Shown: positions 36,072 through 45,507 of the stretch, piece by piece | How the letters are laid out: every line of letters begins with the position of its first letter | Position numbering within the stretch: position 1 is the first letter of the stretch | Notes under the pieces: generated by a model | Told to the model about the DNA's origin: nothing | Seen by the model: the letters and a program-made list of their open reading frames with translations, nothing else | The model's database searches: none | Translations under genes and position numbers: made by a program | Assembly (NCBI GenBank): GCA_002069965.1 | Contig: MWCI01000003.1 | Coordinates: 1 to 64,000 of the forward strand | Source: Spirochaetes bacterium ADurb.Bin218 | Lineage (GTDB): Bacteria; Spirochaetota; UBA4802; UBA5550 | Reading direction: 5' to 3' | Length of the DNA stretch: 64,000 bases

Positions 36072-36865
36072 ACATAGGAATATGTGGAATAAGTGGCAGA
36101 ATGGGTCATGCCATTTTGCGAATAATGGTTGAAAGGGGACACAGACTCTCTGCAGCCTTTGACGCCACAACTTCACCTCTTATTGGTAAAAACGCAAAGG
36201 AGATTGTTAACTCCCCTCTTGCAGATTGCCAGGTCAAGGCTATAACATCAGAGGCTTTAGAAGGAACAGATTGTATAATAGATTTTTCTGCTCCAGGTGC
36301 AACTTTAAATCTTGCGGAAATTTTAAAAGATAAAAGAATTCCCCTTGTTATAGGGACAACAGGCTTTACAGTTGAAGAGGCAGAAAAAATAAGACAATAT
36401 TCCCAATACATTCCTGTAATCCTATCTCCAAACATGTCCTTAGGGGTTAATTTGCTTTTCAAACTCACCGAAATTGCCTCGAAAGCATTGACCATAGATT
36501 ATGACGTTGAAATATTTGAGGCTCATCACAGATTTAAAAAGGATGCTCCATCAGGCACTGCAAAGAGATTGCTTGAAGAGGTGCGAAAAAACATGAAAGG
36601 CCTCTCTGATGCAAGGGAGGTTGATGGACGAGAAGGCATTACAGGGGAGAGAAGTAGCAATGAAATAGGCATGCATGCTCTGAGAGGTGGAAATATAATT
36701 GGTGAGCATACTGTATTTTTTGTAGGAATGGATGATCGCATCGAGCTGACACACAGAGCTGCAAGCAGAGATGTTTTTGCAAGGGGAGCTGTTGCTGCGG
36801 CGGAGTTTTTGGCAGGCAAGTCAGCGGGATTTTATACTATGTATGATGTTCTGGGATTTAAATGA
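36068..36865 (+). CDS. dapB: 4-hydroxy-tetrahydrodipicolinate reductase
   Basis: DapB reduces the DapA product with NAD(P)H. The Rossmann start GISGRMGHAILR, the GTTGFT loop and the substrate motif EAHHRFKKDAPSGTA are all present. It overlaps both neighbours by ATGA, so dapA, dapB and the next gene are translationally coupled. Confidence 0.97.
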   Translation: MNIGICGISGRMGHAILRIMVERGHRLSAAFDATTSPLIGKNAKEIVNSPLADCQVKAITSEALEGTDCIIDFSAPGATLNLAEILKDKRIPLVIGTTGFTVEEAEKIRQYSQYIPVILSPNMSLGVNLLFKLTEIASKALTIDYDVEIFEAHHRFKKDAPSGTAKRLLEEVRKNMKGLSDAREVDGREGITGERSSNEIGMHALRGGNIIGEHTVFFVGMDDRIELTHRAASRDVFARGAVAAAEFLAGKSAGFYTMYDVLGFK

Positions 36866-37809
36866 CAGAGGAAAATAAGGACAAAAAAATAGAAGATTCC
36901 ACTTTAAGGGAATTTTCTGAAAATCCTTTTGATGTGGACTCAAGGCGGCCAGAGGATGTGGTACGCCTTTTTTATATTCATGATGTGCCAATAATTCCTG
37001 TTATTTCAAAGCGTGGAGTGCTTATTGGTATACTCCGAAAGGAGTCTGTTATTTCGGAACTGAGCGATATTGAACGAGTAGAGAAGCTAAAAATTGATGA
37101 GTTTATTACACGCCTTGCTGTAAAGATGAACTTTGATGATCTGCTGCAATATGGGAAGATAAGGGAGTTTGTGGTAATTAATATTTTTGGAGAAGTGCAG
37201 GGGACATGGAGTAGACTGCAGCTTTTTGCCTCCTGTGACTCAGGTAAAATTTCTTCCCACGATGAGGTAAAAAAGCAGCAGGAGGATCAGCTTCTTGAAT
37301 GGATGATATATCATATTCTTGAGCACATCCCGAGAGCTTTGTATGCTCTTAACGAAAATGGTAAAACTGTCTTTTATAATAGCTTATTTGAGGAAATCTA
37401 CGAAGAAAAATTAAAGTCTGAGGTTGATCTTAGCCACGCTGAAAAGCTTTTCACAGATCCTTCGATAAATGAATTGTTTTCTTCTTTTAACGAAGATGAA
37501 CTTTTTTTCTACAACACAGAGCTGGATGTTTTTTATGAGAAGATACCTTTGATGAATAATGGAAGGAGAGTGGGTTTTCTGATTTTTTGTGAAAAAAATG
37601 CACCTCAAAGCAGAGAGCTCCGTATACCTGGTGTAGATTTACGAGATAAGTCTTTAACTGAAATGCTGGAAGAATTAGAACGATTTTTTATTGTAACAAC
37701 ACTTAAGGAATGCCGCTCTTTGGATAAAAGTGCAGAGAAGCTGAAAATAACACGACAGTCTCTTAACTCAAAAATAAAAAAATATAACATTGATTTAGAA
37801 AAAACTTAA
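36862..37809 (+). CDS. CBS-PAS-Fis-type regulator without an AAA+ domain (315 aa)
   Basis: Residues about 15-130 look like a pair of CBS motifs (VPIIPVISKRGVLIGILRKES and FVVINIFGEVQGTWS). Residues 148-255 fit a PAS fold (IPRALYALNENGKTVFYN, then GRRVGFLIF). The last 45 residues are a Fis-type helix-turn-helix (TLKECRSLDKSAEKLKITRQ). The architecture is a sigma-54-activator-like protein with no ATPase, so it may sense adenosine nucleotides and bind DNA as a simple regulator. It overlaps dapB by four bases. Role and targets are unknown. Confidence 0.75.
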   Translation: MTEENKDKKIEDSTLREFSENPFDVDSRRPEDVVRLFYIHDVPIIPVISKRGVLIGILRKESVISELSDIERVEKLKIDEFITRLAVKMNFDDLLQYGKIREFVVINIFGEVQGTWSRLQLFASCDSGKISSHDEVKKQQEDQLLEWMIYHILEHIPRALYALNENGKTVFYNSLFEEIYEEKLKSEVDLSHAEKLFTDPSINELFSSFNEDELFFYNTELDVFYEKIPLMNNGRRVGFLIFCEKNAPQSRELRIPGVDLRDKSLTEMLEELERFFIVTTLKECRSLDKSAEKLKITRQSLNSKIKKYNIDLEKT

Positions 37810-38047
37810 AATTTTGCAAAAAAAATCATATTTTTACTTGACTAAAAGTACTTATTTATTACTTTAATCAAATATAAAAAGGTATCTTTTAAATTTATTT
37901 ATTAAATGTCTTTGTTTTTTCACACCCAAAAACCTCATTAAAAATTTGAGAACCAAATAACTTTAAGAGTTAAAAGGCAAAGGCATAATCAAACCTTGTA
38001 TTTTCTCAAACACCATTATAAAAATATTTTAAAAATAAAAGGTTTCT

Positions 38048-39391
38048 ATGGCTAAGGCAAGTGAATTGAATGACAACTTAAATGAGGAAGTCCTCTCTGA
38101 GGAAAAGGAAATTAATGAAAAAATCCCTACAGAGGGTGACAGGCTGGATCTTGGAGAGCTGAAATCTAAAACCATAAATGAGCTATACTCAATAGCAAAA
38201 GATATGGGCCTTGAAAGAATTTCTGGCTTAAAAAAGCAGGATCTCATCTTTGAGATTTTAAAGGGTAAAACAGAACAAAAAGGCTTGATCTTCGCAAGTG
38301 GGGTTCTTGAGATCCTTGCAGATGGTTATGGATTTTTGCGTTCGCCAAATTATAATTACCTCCCAGGTCCTGATGATATTTATGTATCTCCTTCCCAGAT
38401 AAGACTTTTTGGCTTAAAAACAGGGGATACAATAGCTGGTCAAATTAGACCTCCAAAGGATAATGAAAGATTTTTTGCATTACTGCGGATTGAGGCTATA
38501 AATTTCGAGAATCCTGAAAATCTCAGCAGACGAGTGATGTTTGATGATCTCACTCCCCTTTATCCCCAGGAGAGAATCAATCTGGAAACCGAGAGTAGTG
38601 AGATTGAGATGCGCATTATGAATATTATCACTCCTATAGGAAAAGGGCAGAGGGCTTTGATAGTTGCTCCACCAAGAACTGGAAAGACAATTCTCTTGCA
38701 GAAAATAGCAAATGCAATAACAAAAAATCATCCTGAGGTATATCTTATAGTGCTTCTTATAGATGAGAGGCCAGAAGAAGTAACAGACATGGAACGTTCT
38801 GTAAAAGGAGAGGTTATTTCTTCAACCTTTGATGAACAGGCTACACGTCACGTTCAGGTTGCAGAGATGGTCATTCAAAAAGCGCGACGTCTTGTTGAGA
38901 GAAAAATGGATGTTGTTATATTGTTGGATTCAATAACCAGGCTGGCTCGTGCTTATAACCAGGTTGTCCCAACAAGCGGAAAGATCCTATCCGGTGGTGT
39001 AGATTCAAATGCCCTGCACAAGCCTAAGAGATTTTTTGGTGCAGCTCGTAACATTGAGGGTGGTGGAAGCCTCACAATACTTGCGACAGCTCTTATTGAT
39101 ACAGGTAGCCGTATGGATGAGGTTATTTTTGAGGAATTTAAAGGCACAGGTAACTGTGAACTTCATCTTGATAGAAAATTATCGGATAGGAGGATTTTCC
39201 CTGCTATTGATATTAATAAATCTGGAACAAGAAAAGAAGAATTACTGCTTGACGAAGAGGAGTTAAATAAATTATGGGTATTAAGAAAGGCTCTTGCTTC
39301 TATGAGCTCAACTGAGGCTATGGAACTCTTAGTTGAAAAGATGAGAGCAACAAAGAATAATAAAGCATTTTTTAAGGCAATGAATGCTTGA
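38048..39391 (+). CDS. rho: Transcription termination factor Rho
   Basis: Rho is the hexameric RNA helicase for factor-dependent termination. Order: N-terminal helical Rho_N (about residues 34-75), cold-shock-like RNA-binding domain ([16 protein letters not shown]), P-loop [11 protein letters not shown], Walker [17 protein letters not shown], and the Q/R-loop region [20 protein letters not shown]. Length is normal. It lies behind a 238-base AT-rich leader with TTGACT at 37838-37843 as a possible -35. Confidence 0.97.
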   Translation: MAKASELNDNLNEEVLSEEKEINEKIPTEGDRLDLGELKSKTINELYSIAKDMGLERISGLKKQDLIFEILKGKTEQKGLIFASGVLEILADGYGFLRSPNYNYLPGPDDIYVSPSQIRLFGLKTGDTIAGQIRPPKDNERFFALLRIEAINFENPENLSRRVMFDDLTPLYPQERINLETESSEIEMRIMNIITPIGKGQRALIVAPPRTGKTILLQKIANAITKNHPEVYLIVLLIDERPEEVTDMERSVKGEVISSTFDEQATRHVQVAEMVIQKARRLVERKMDVVILLDSITRLARAYNQVVPTSGKILSGGVDSNALHKPKRFFGAARNIEGGGSLTILATALIDTGSRMDEVIFEEFKGTGNCELHLDRKLSDRRIFPAIDINKSGTRKEELLLDEEELNKLWVLRKALASMSSTEAMELLVEKMRATKNNKAFFKAMNA

Positions 39392-39432
39392 TTATTATAT
39401 TTTGATAATAACTCTATTAAGGAGATAAATTT

Positions 39433-39633
39433 ATGAAACCCGGAATTCATCCAGAGTATGTAGAGACAACAATTAAGTGTGCCTGTGGCAATGAAATTCA
39501 TACTCGTTCCACAGTAAAGGATCTGCATGTTGAGATTTGTTCAAACTGCCATCCTTTTTACACAAAGAAGCAGAAGATTGTTGATACTGCTGGTAGAGTA
39601 GAAAAATTCAAGAAGAAATACAATATCAAATAA
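39433..39633 (+). CDS. rpmE: Ribosomal protein L31
   Basis: A 66-residue L31 of the zinc-binding type: [33 protein letters not shown], and the VEKFKKKY tail. The cysteine pairs CAC and CSNC are retained. It is 41 bases after rho, a common gene pair, and ends before a strong terminator. Confidence 0.96.
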   Translation: MKPGIHPEYVETTIKCACGNEIHTRSTVKDLHVEICSNCHPFYTKKQKIVDTAGRVEKFKKKYNIK

Positions 39634-39662
39634 GTTGTTTTCTTCCTGTCTTTATGTTTTAG

Positions 39663-39700
39663 AAAAAGAGATGAAATATCAAAATTCATCTCTTTTTTTT
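39663..39700. terminator. Strong bidirectional terminator after rpmE
   Basis: Thirteen-pair arms (39663-39675 and 39685-39697; core gagatgaa/ttcatctc) with a nine-base loop and A/T tracts on both sides. It overlaps the end of the convergent transporter gene. Confidence 0.9.
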
Positions 39701-40551
39701 AGGATCTCATTAAAAAATCCGCTGACTCCTGCAAGGGATAGCATTATCATAAGTGCTCCTGCAACAATTCGCGGTGAGAGTGGTTCAGAGAAAAAGATAA
39801 CCCCAAGCACCATGGCAAATACAATTCTTGATGAGGATATCAAAGATCCTGTTGGAGCTGTTACACATTTATATCCAGCAGTCAGCAGGAGCTGACCAAG
39901 ATAAGACAAAAGGGCTACTATAGCGACATGGGCAATATAAATTCCTTCGGGAAGCTCAAAAGAATTTATAATTAGTATTCCTGAGGAAATTGTCCCTATG
40001 GCAAACATATAAAAGAGAATTTGATTTACTCTATTTGATTTTCGGGCTTCTCGTAGAAAAGAAATGCCAAAGCCAGCAGTTATTCCGGAAAGCAATCCAA
40101 AGATATCTCCAATGCTTATTGAAGAGAACCCATCATTTTGTGGGAAAACAACCAGATATATGCCAAATAATACAGTAATTAGATAAATTAGTAGATTTTT
40201 TTGTATTTTTTCTTTTGTTATTAATGGAGAGAATATGAATACAAAAGCGGGATATGTCATATTCAAAAGATTAGTCTTGCTTATTGTGGAGTATTCAACT
40301 CCAAGGAAAAAAAATATAACAGATGCTGTATTAAAAACCCCTCTCATATAGACGTTGAAGGCTTTGTTTATGTGAAGATTGTCTCTTGTGCCAGCAATAT
40401 ATGTTGAGGTAATAATAAAACCTGTAAGGAATCTGAAAAAAGATAGCTCTATCCCTGAGATCCCTGTGTCATTTGTAATATATTTCACAAATACTGTTGA
40501 AAAGGCAAAGAGGAATTCTGCAATTAGAAGTAGAAGTACCCCACTGTTCAT
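39679..40551 (-). CDS. EamA/DMT-family transporter (290 aa)
   Basis: Ten predicted membrane helices in two five-helix EamA repeats, beginning MNSGVLLLLIAEFLFAFSTV. The second repeat contains GDIFGLLSGITAGFGISFL. The start at 40551 overlaps the lgt stop (ATGA), so the two are coupled. DMT proteins export or import small metabolites; no substrate can be inferred. Confidence 0.88.
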   Translation of the reverse strand: MNSGVLLLLIAEFLFAFSTVFVKYITNDTGISGIELSFFRFLTGFIITSTYIAGTRDNLHINKAFNVYMRGVFNTASVIFFFLGVEYSTISKTNLLNMTYPAFVFIFSPLITKEKIQKNLLIYLITVLFGIYLVVFPQNDGFSSISIGDIFGLLSGITAGFGISFLREARKSNRVNQILFYMFAIGTISSGILIINSFELPEGIYIAHVAIVALLSYLGQLLLTAGYKCVTAPTGSLISSSRIVFAMVLGVIFFSEPLSPRIVAGALMIMLSLAGVSGFFNEILKKRDEF

Positions 40552-41309
40552 CCATTTTTTTCCACTGAAGCTCTGCTTCTTATTACAAACAAGCCTACCA
40601 GCCCAATTAAAATAAAGCATATTGCAACGAGTTGCGCCTGAGTTAATAGCAGAGCAGTCTTTGGATTGAGTCTTATAAACTCCACAGCAAACCTTGCAAC
40701 GCCATTGAGTAAAAGGTAAATGAAAAATAGAGTTCCCTCTTTGAGATTATTTTTGCGCAGCTTTAGCAGAACCATGAAGAATATAAATGCAAAGAAAGAC
40801 TCAAAAAGAGGAGTAGGGAACACATTAATACTTACAGGAACAATTCCATTGGGATAGGCAACTCCAAAAATTGACTCTGTTGCAATTCCATAGCAACCAT
40901 CACCTGAGGCATGACAGCCCAGTCTTCCTATGGCATAGCCTATTGCCATAGCAGGGGAGGATGCATCAAATACTTTGAGGACAGATTCTTTGTTTTTTTT
41001 GATTATTGCAATGGCGATGATGAAGCTAAGAATAAATCCGCCATAGACAGATAGTCCGGCACCAGAAAAAATCATTTCAAAAGGGGCAGCTTTAAACTCA
41101 TCCAGATTTTCAAGGATGTGAAATATTTTTGCTCCAATTATAGCAGAGGGTATTACTGCTATTAAGAGTTTATATGCCAATTCTGGATCAATGGATTTTA
41201 TTTTGTATTCTCTTTCTGCAATAAGAAATGCAATATAAAAAGCAGTTCCAAGAAGAAGCCCATAAGAACCAATTGTTATTATTTTATAATTAAAAAGTAT
41301 AGGATACAT
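40548..41309 (-). CDS. lgt: Prolipoprotein diacylglyceryl transferase
   Basis: Lgt attaches diacylglycerol to lipobox cysteines at the inner membrane. Seven hydrophobic helices are visible, with the signature region AIGYAIGRLGCHASGDGCYG (the conserved Arg and Gly positions of the Lgt motif) and GLSVYGGF. Length 253 is typical. It serves lipoproteins such as the one at 34761. Confidence 0.93.
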   Translation of the reverse strand: MYPILFNYKIITIGSYGLLLGTAFYIAFLIAEREYKIKSIDPELAYKLLIAVIPSAIIGAKIFHILENLDEFKAAPFEMIFSGAGLSVYGGFILSFIIAIAIIKKNKESVLKVFDASSPAMAIGYAIGRLGCHASGDGCYGIATESIFGVAYPNGIVPVSINVFPTPLFESFFAFIFFMVLLKLRKNNLKEGTLFFIYLLLNGVARFAVEFIRLNPKTALLLTQAQLVAICFILIGLVGLFVIRSRASVEKNG

Positions 41310-41463
41310 TTATTTCCCCTATTGATGTTTTCTGCAATTTAAGTTTTTCACAGTCATAAACTTTGTCAAGATATTATTTTTTGTGCATAGCCTCATTTTT
41401 GACAATTGACTTTGCATCTCAGTAATTATTCCTGAATATAATTTTTAGTGAAAAATCAAGAAA

Positions 41464-41515
41464 ATATCATCCCAGCGACGAACAGACTGTGTGGATAATA
41501 GAGTATTTTTATTTT
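41464..41515 (+). repeat. Dispersed repeat, copy A
   Basis: A 23-base core (41493-41515, ggataatagag plus a T-rich run) is identical to the minus strand of 55032-55054. Upstream, atatcatccc here matches atattatccc in the other copy at the same distance, so about 50 bases are related, with a divergent middle. Confidence 0.8.
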
Positions 41516-41732
41516 TACAGATTCCTCTGTTAGCGAGGCTGGAGTTTTTCACTATGCAGAGCGAGTCGCTTTCCCTTCGGAGGATAAAACTCTGTGTGAT
41601 GAAGTGAGATTTATAACAGAGAGCTTTGATTTTGATGAAAAAATAATGGATTACAGACTATCCGATAGAAAAAAAGAGAGACTTAAGTGGAAAGATTTTT
41701 CTCTGCAAAATCTAAGTGATAATTTATTTTAA
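41502..41732 (+). pseudogene. Open-frame remnant without start codon
   Basis: After stops at 41496-41501 the frame is open for 76 codons and reads like real protein (VFHYAERVAFPSEDKTLCDE, later MDYRLSDRKKERLKWKDFSL), ending at TAA 41730-41732 against the convergent kinase. No usable start or ribosome site is seen, and the dispersed repeat sits at its 5' side. It is probably the 3' end of a decayed gene; I do not recognise the family. The rest of 41310-41501 holds no gene. Confidence 0.4.
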
Positions 41733-43372
41733 AACAATCTGTCTAAAGCCTCCTCAATAAGCTCCATGTCTATTGGTTTTGATATATAGTCATCAAAGCC
41801 AGCCTGAAGGAATTTTTCTTGATCACCAGGCATTGCATAAGCAGTTACAGCAACAACTTTAGGTCTGTTTTTTGAATCCGGGAGATTTTTTATATTTTCA
41901 AGGGCTTCTATTCCATTCATAACTGGCATCTGTATATCCATGAAAACTACATCATAATCTCTCTGTTTAACTTTCTCTAAGGCAGCAAGCCCATCAGATA
42001 CACTATCAACGCAATGATTCATCTTTTCTATAAGTTTTTTTAGCATGAGAGAGTTTATTCTGTCATCATCAGCTATAAGTATTTTTAGAGGCTTTCCCGA
42101 TTCTCCCTTTGCTTGGAGCGTTGATTTTTTTGTATTGCCAATACATCCAACTATCATGGTGCATGTAATCTCTGTGCCATAGCCAGGCCTGCTTGAGATA
42201 TTAAGGCTCCCCTCCATCAGGTGTATGAGCCTTTTTACTATTGTAAGTCCAAGACCAGCTCCCTGAAATTTTTTTGTATAGCTTCGTTCCTGCTGATAAA
42301 AGGGCTGCGTTATCTCATCCAGTTGCTCTGGCTCTATTCCTATGCCAGTATCCTTTACTGTGAGAATAAGCTTCCCTTTTTCATGAGATTGTCGATTAAA
42401 GCGAACCTCTATGGAGATGCTTCCTTCATTTGTAAACTTATAGGAATTCCATGCTAAATTTTCAAGGATCTGACGTATTCTCAATTCATCTCCAATTAGA
42501 GTTTCGGGGACTTCTTCACTAATAGCATAATCTATTTTAATAGATTTTTTTTCGCATTCACTTTCAAGAGTCTTTACTATAGCGTAGATAGTTTTCCTTA
42601 TGGAAAACTCTTCTGAAATAAGATATATGTTATCTGTCTCTATCTTTGTAAGATCCAGTATGTTTCCCAGTAGCCTTGTTAATCTGTTAACAGAGCTTAA
42701 AGCAAGATCAATAAGCTCTATCTGCTGTTCATTTGTTGATATTTTTTCAAGTAATTGCAAAATACCAGATATTCCGTTAAGTGGAGTTCTCACTTCATGG
42801 CTCATATTTTCAAGGAAAATTGTTTTTGCCATACTTTCTCTTTCTGCCTTTGCCTTAGCATCTTTCAGTTCCTGCTCATGTAGCTTTTGCAGTGTGACAT
42901 CTTCAATTATAGCGATTCCACCATACATTTTTTTATTTAAGAATATGGGAGTAAATATGCCGCGAATTATTGTTTCCTTATTTCCTGTGAAGGATCTATA
43001 AAGCCCATCGTATAGGCCTATTTTTCCAGAGAAGGTATCGGCAAGAGTAGACTGTAGCTTTGCGTTTGGGAGTTTTTTCATATCAAGGCCTATGAGTTTT
43101 TCCCTTGAGGATCCTATTATCTTAACAAATTCGCTATTACATTCAAGTATTATTCCCTTGTCATCAAAGTATATTATGCCAAGAGGTGAGTGTTGAAATA
43201 TCAATTTAAATTTGCTATTGGAGATTTTGAGGAGTTCCCTGGTTTTGATGAAAGTTTTATATAAAATGGCAAGGGTGAGAGCGCTTAACGCTATAGCTAC
43301 TGTTATTGCTACTATTTCAGGGAAATAAATGTTAAAAAAATTTTCTACTATATGTAGATATTGAATAAGCAT
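41729..43372 (-). CDS. Hybrid sensor histidine kinase with receiver (547 aa)
   Basis: A short periplasmic N-terminus and one membrane helix (about 18-40), a PAS domain (about 50-170: GIIYFDDKGIILECNSEFVK), HisKA with the phospho-accepting His in MSHEVRTPLNGI, an HATPase domain (DTGIGIEPEQ, GAGLGLTIVKRL) and a C-terminal receiver (IADDDRINS, VVFMDIQMP, KPID). No output domain, so a phosphorelay is likely; the lone receiver at 34206 or other proteins could be partners, which cannot be shown here. Single gene. Confidence 0.95.
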   Translation of the reverse strand: MLIQYLHIVENFFNIYFPEIVAITVAIALSALTLAILYKTFIKTRELLKISNSKFKLIFQHSPLGIIYFDDKGIILECNSEFVKIIGSSREKLIGLDMKKLPNAKLQSTLADTFSGKIGLYDGLYRSFTGNKETIIRGIFTPIFLNKKMYGGIAIIEDVTLQKLHEQELKDAKAKAERESMAKTIFLENMSHEVRTPLNGISGILQLLEKISTNEQQIELIDLALSSVNRLTRLLGNILDLTKIETDNIYLISEEFSIRKTIYAIVKTLESECEKKSIKIDYAISEEVPETLIGDELRIRQILENLAWNSYKFTNEGSISIEVRFNRQSHEKGKLILTVKDTGIGIEPEQLDEITQPFYQQERSYTKKFQGAGLGLTIVKRLIHLMEGSLNISSRPGYGTEITCTMIVGCIGNTKKSTLQAKGESGKPLKILIADDDRINSLMLKKLIEKMNHCVDSVSDGLAALEKVKQRDYDVVFMDIQMPVMNGIEALENIKNLPDSKNRPKVVAVTAYAMPGDQEKFLQAGFDDYISKPIDMELIEEALDRLF

Positions 43373-43485
43373 TTAATAACAGCCCATGTTATAATATATA
43401 TTTATGAGACAGTTCAGGCACTTTTTAAATTTAAGGTCTACAGTTTACAATGTCAAAAAATAATATTAATGGGTATAAAATAATA

Positions 43486-44232
43486 CTAAATAAAATGATC
43501 AACTGTAGCAATGATATCCTTAAGCCTCGGTTTTAGGTATGTAAGACCTTCCTCAACAGAATCAAAAAAGTGAAAAATATCCAGATCCTCTTTGCAGATC
43601 ATGCCCATATCAACTAACTTATTAAATTTTATTAAATCGCTCCAGTATTCTTTGTCATATAGCATCACTGAGATATTGGGCTTGGCCATTTTCTTTGTCT
43701 GGATTAAGGTTAGTGTTTCAAAAAGCTCATCGAAGGTTCCAAATCCTCCAGGGAATACAATAATAGCCTTTGCATGATAAAGCAACCAGAGCTTTCTCAT
43801 GAAGAAATAATGAAATTCCATATTGAGTTCATCGGATATATAAGGGTTTGGATGCTGTTCAAAGGGGAGGGATATATTGAGGCCTATTGTTTTTTCACCT
43901 GCCTCCCTTGCCCCTCTATTTGCTGCTTCCATTATGCCAGGACCTCCTCCTGTGCATATATAAAAGTTCTCCCCTGTTTCTTCTTTTAGTTCTTTGCTAT
44001 AGAGAGCAAGCTTATAGGACATTTCATGTGCAGCATGATAATACCTGGAAGTGCCATAGGTATCATCATCAGGTTTGATTCTTGCTGATCCAAAAAAAAC
44101 AACAGTGTGATAAACACCCTGACTCCTGAATTTGCTTTCAGGGGCAATATATTCACTTAAGATTCTAAGAATTCGGGCTTCTCTGGAATTTAAAAATTGT
44201 GGATCTTTATATGCCTTTAGACCTTTCCCCAT
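43486..44232 (-). CDS. LOG-family (TIGR00730-like) nucleotide phosphoribohydrolase (248 aa)
   Basis: The signature GGGPGIMEAANRGA (Rossmann loop) and PGGFGTFDELFETLT, the catalytic Glu motif of LOG proteins, are present. Family members cleave nucleoside monophosphates such as cytokinin ribotides or AMP; many are mislabelled lysine decarboxylases. Its start overlaps the end of the RsbW-like gene by 26 bases, suggesting coupling. Confidence 0.9.
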   Translation of the reverse strand: MGKGLKAYKDPQFLNSREARILRILSEYIAPESKFRSQGVYHTVVFFGSARIKPDDDTYGTSRYYHAAHEMSYKLALYSKELKEETGENFYICTGGGPGIMEAANRGAREAGEKTIGLNISLPFEQHPNPYISDELNMEFHYFFMRKLWLLYHAKAIIVFPGGFGTFDELFETLTLIQTKKMAKPNISVMLYDKEYWSDLIKFNKLVDMGMICKEDLDIFHFFDSVEEGLTYLKPRLKDIIATVDHFI

Positions 44233-44803
44233 GGTATCGACGCTTCCTCTTTATGTTAAAAATGGTCCCATCTGTATATTCACTTACATTGGAGGATATC
44301 ACCTTTTTTTTGTCAATATATTCAATGGAAACACTGTCCATAAAATTGAGAATAATTTTAAGACCTGCACCAATTCCACGCAGTGGGACCTCTTCCCCGT
44401 TTACCTTGACAGTGAGTCGGGATTTTTCTGATTCAGTTGCATAAGTTATTATCTGATTAAAGTATTGAGAGCTATTTTTATCAGGGACAGAGCTGAGCAT
44501 TTTTATAAAATCAAGGCCAGAGCCATGATCTATTATTGTTGCATCGAACTCATCTTCTTTTATCTGATATCTTATTGTGATATTTCTTTTTTCTGGGACA
44601 GGGCAATTGCTTTGTGAACAGTTCATTGTTACCTGTACTGCATTGGTAATGCTTTCATCCATTGAAAGTATAATTTCATCAATCTCTTCCCGAGGATAGC
44701 GCATTTCCTGTAAATCCCGTATGAGTCTGTCTATTACAACAGGCACAATGGCGGTTGATGCTGTAAAACTGTCCAGATATGATTTTTCTTTTTCTTTAAC
44801 CAT
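44207..44803 (-). CDS. RsbW/SpoIIAB-like ATP-binding anti-sigma kinase (198 aa)
   Basis: A GHKL ATPase of the HATPase_c_2 type: N box SMDESITNAVQ, G1 DHGSGLDF, and G2 RGIGAGLKIILNFMDSV. These proteins phosphorylate STAS-domain antagonists and hold a sigma or partner protein. An unusual insert with CSQSNCPVP sits after the N box. The SpoIIE-type phosphatase at 9410 is a natural opposing enzyme. Downstream overlap with the LOG gene suggests co-expression. Confidence 0.85.
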   Translation of the reverse strand: MVKEKEKSYLDSFTASTAIVPVVIDRLIRDLQEMRYPREEIDEIILSMDESITNAVQVTMNCSQSNCPVPEKRNITIRYQIKEDEFDATIIDHGSGLDFIKMLSSVPDKNSSQYFNQIITYATESEKSRLTVKVNGEEVPLRGIGAGLKIILNFMDSVSIEYIDKKKVISSNVSEYTDGTIFNIKRKRRYHGERSKGI

Positions 44804-44856
44804 CTTTATTATTCATTGCATAAAATACTTATATAGTCAACTAATTTTTTTATTCC

Positions 44857-44894
44857 TGTTAAGTAAGAGTTTTTTAAAAAACTCTTACTTAACA
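44857..44894. repeat. Perfect 38-base palindrome
   Basis: Two 19-base arms meet at a central A/T run (t6/a6): tgttaagtaagag at 44857-44869 mirrors ctcttacttaaca at 44882-44894. It lies in the 157-base gap between the carbonic-anhydrase-like gene and the RsbW-like gene, both leftward. No outer T tract exists, so it is not a standard intrinsic terminator. Confidence 0.9.
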
Positions 44895-44960
44895 AAATCA
44901 CTCTGTTATTTATCGGTATTTTTCAAGAATTTTTTATGGGTGGGTGGATTTTTATAGATA

Positions 44961-45485
44961 TTATTCAACAACCACAACCTCTTGCTTGTATTTTATAGCC
45001 AGAGCCTGGTAAATTTTTTTTGCAGCTGTCCATTCCTCTTTGTGTCTATGGAGCACATCTCCCTTTTCAATGGCAGGCACTCCAGCATATATTTTATAAG
45101 GTGGTACTATTTGCTTACGCTTAATTAGTGAATGCTCTGCAATTATTGCCCACTCTCCAATCTCAGCATAATCTGTAATTGTGGAATTCATCCCTATAAC
45201 TGCATAGTCATGTATGGTGGCATTATGAATCATGGCATTGTGACCTACTGTCACTTCTTTGCCAATGATTGCCTCCTGCCCGGGGCGAGCATGTATGGTT
45301 ACATTTTCCTCAATGGCTGTGCCATCGCCAATTATTATGGTGCCGTAATCCCCTCTGATAACAGCTCCCCATCCAATATAGCAGTTTTTACCTATTATAA
45401 CATTTCCAATAATATCAGCAGATTTTGCAATCCATGATGATGGGTCTATTATAGGTTTTTTGCCATTGATCTCGTAGATTGTCAT
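44961..45485 (-). CDS. Gamma-carbonic-anhydrase/PaaY-like hexapeptide protein (174 aa)
   Basis: Left-handed beta-helix repeats ([IV]XGXXXX pattern) run from about residue 20 to 130, with metal-binding His residues in TIHARPGQ and VGHNAMIHN, the spacing of gamma-class carbonic anhydrase-like proteins (YrdA/PaaY). The residues for high activity cannot be judged. It starts 22 bases after the ferredoxin gene, so it may be the last gene of the ORP-like block. Confidence 0.9.
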   Translation of the reverse strand: MTIYEINGKKPIIDPSSWIAKSADIIGNVIIGKNCYIGWGAVIRGDYGTIIIGDGTAIEENVTIHARPGQEAIIGKEVTVGHNAMIHNATIHDYAVIGMNSTITDYAEIGEWAIIAEHSLIKRKQIVPPYKIYAGVPAIEKGDVLHRHKEEWTAAKKIYQALAIKYKQEVVVVE

Positions 45486-45507
45486 GGTTTTGTCCTTTTG
45501 TTGAGCT

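Noticed and set aside
37838-37868. Promoter of rho with TTGACT as -35
   Set aside because: No good -10 lies at 16-18 bases, so it is mentioned only as a possible element and not called.
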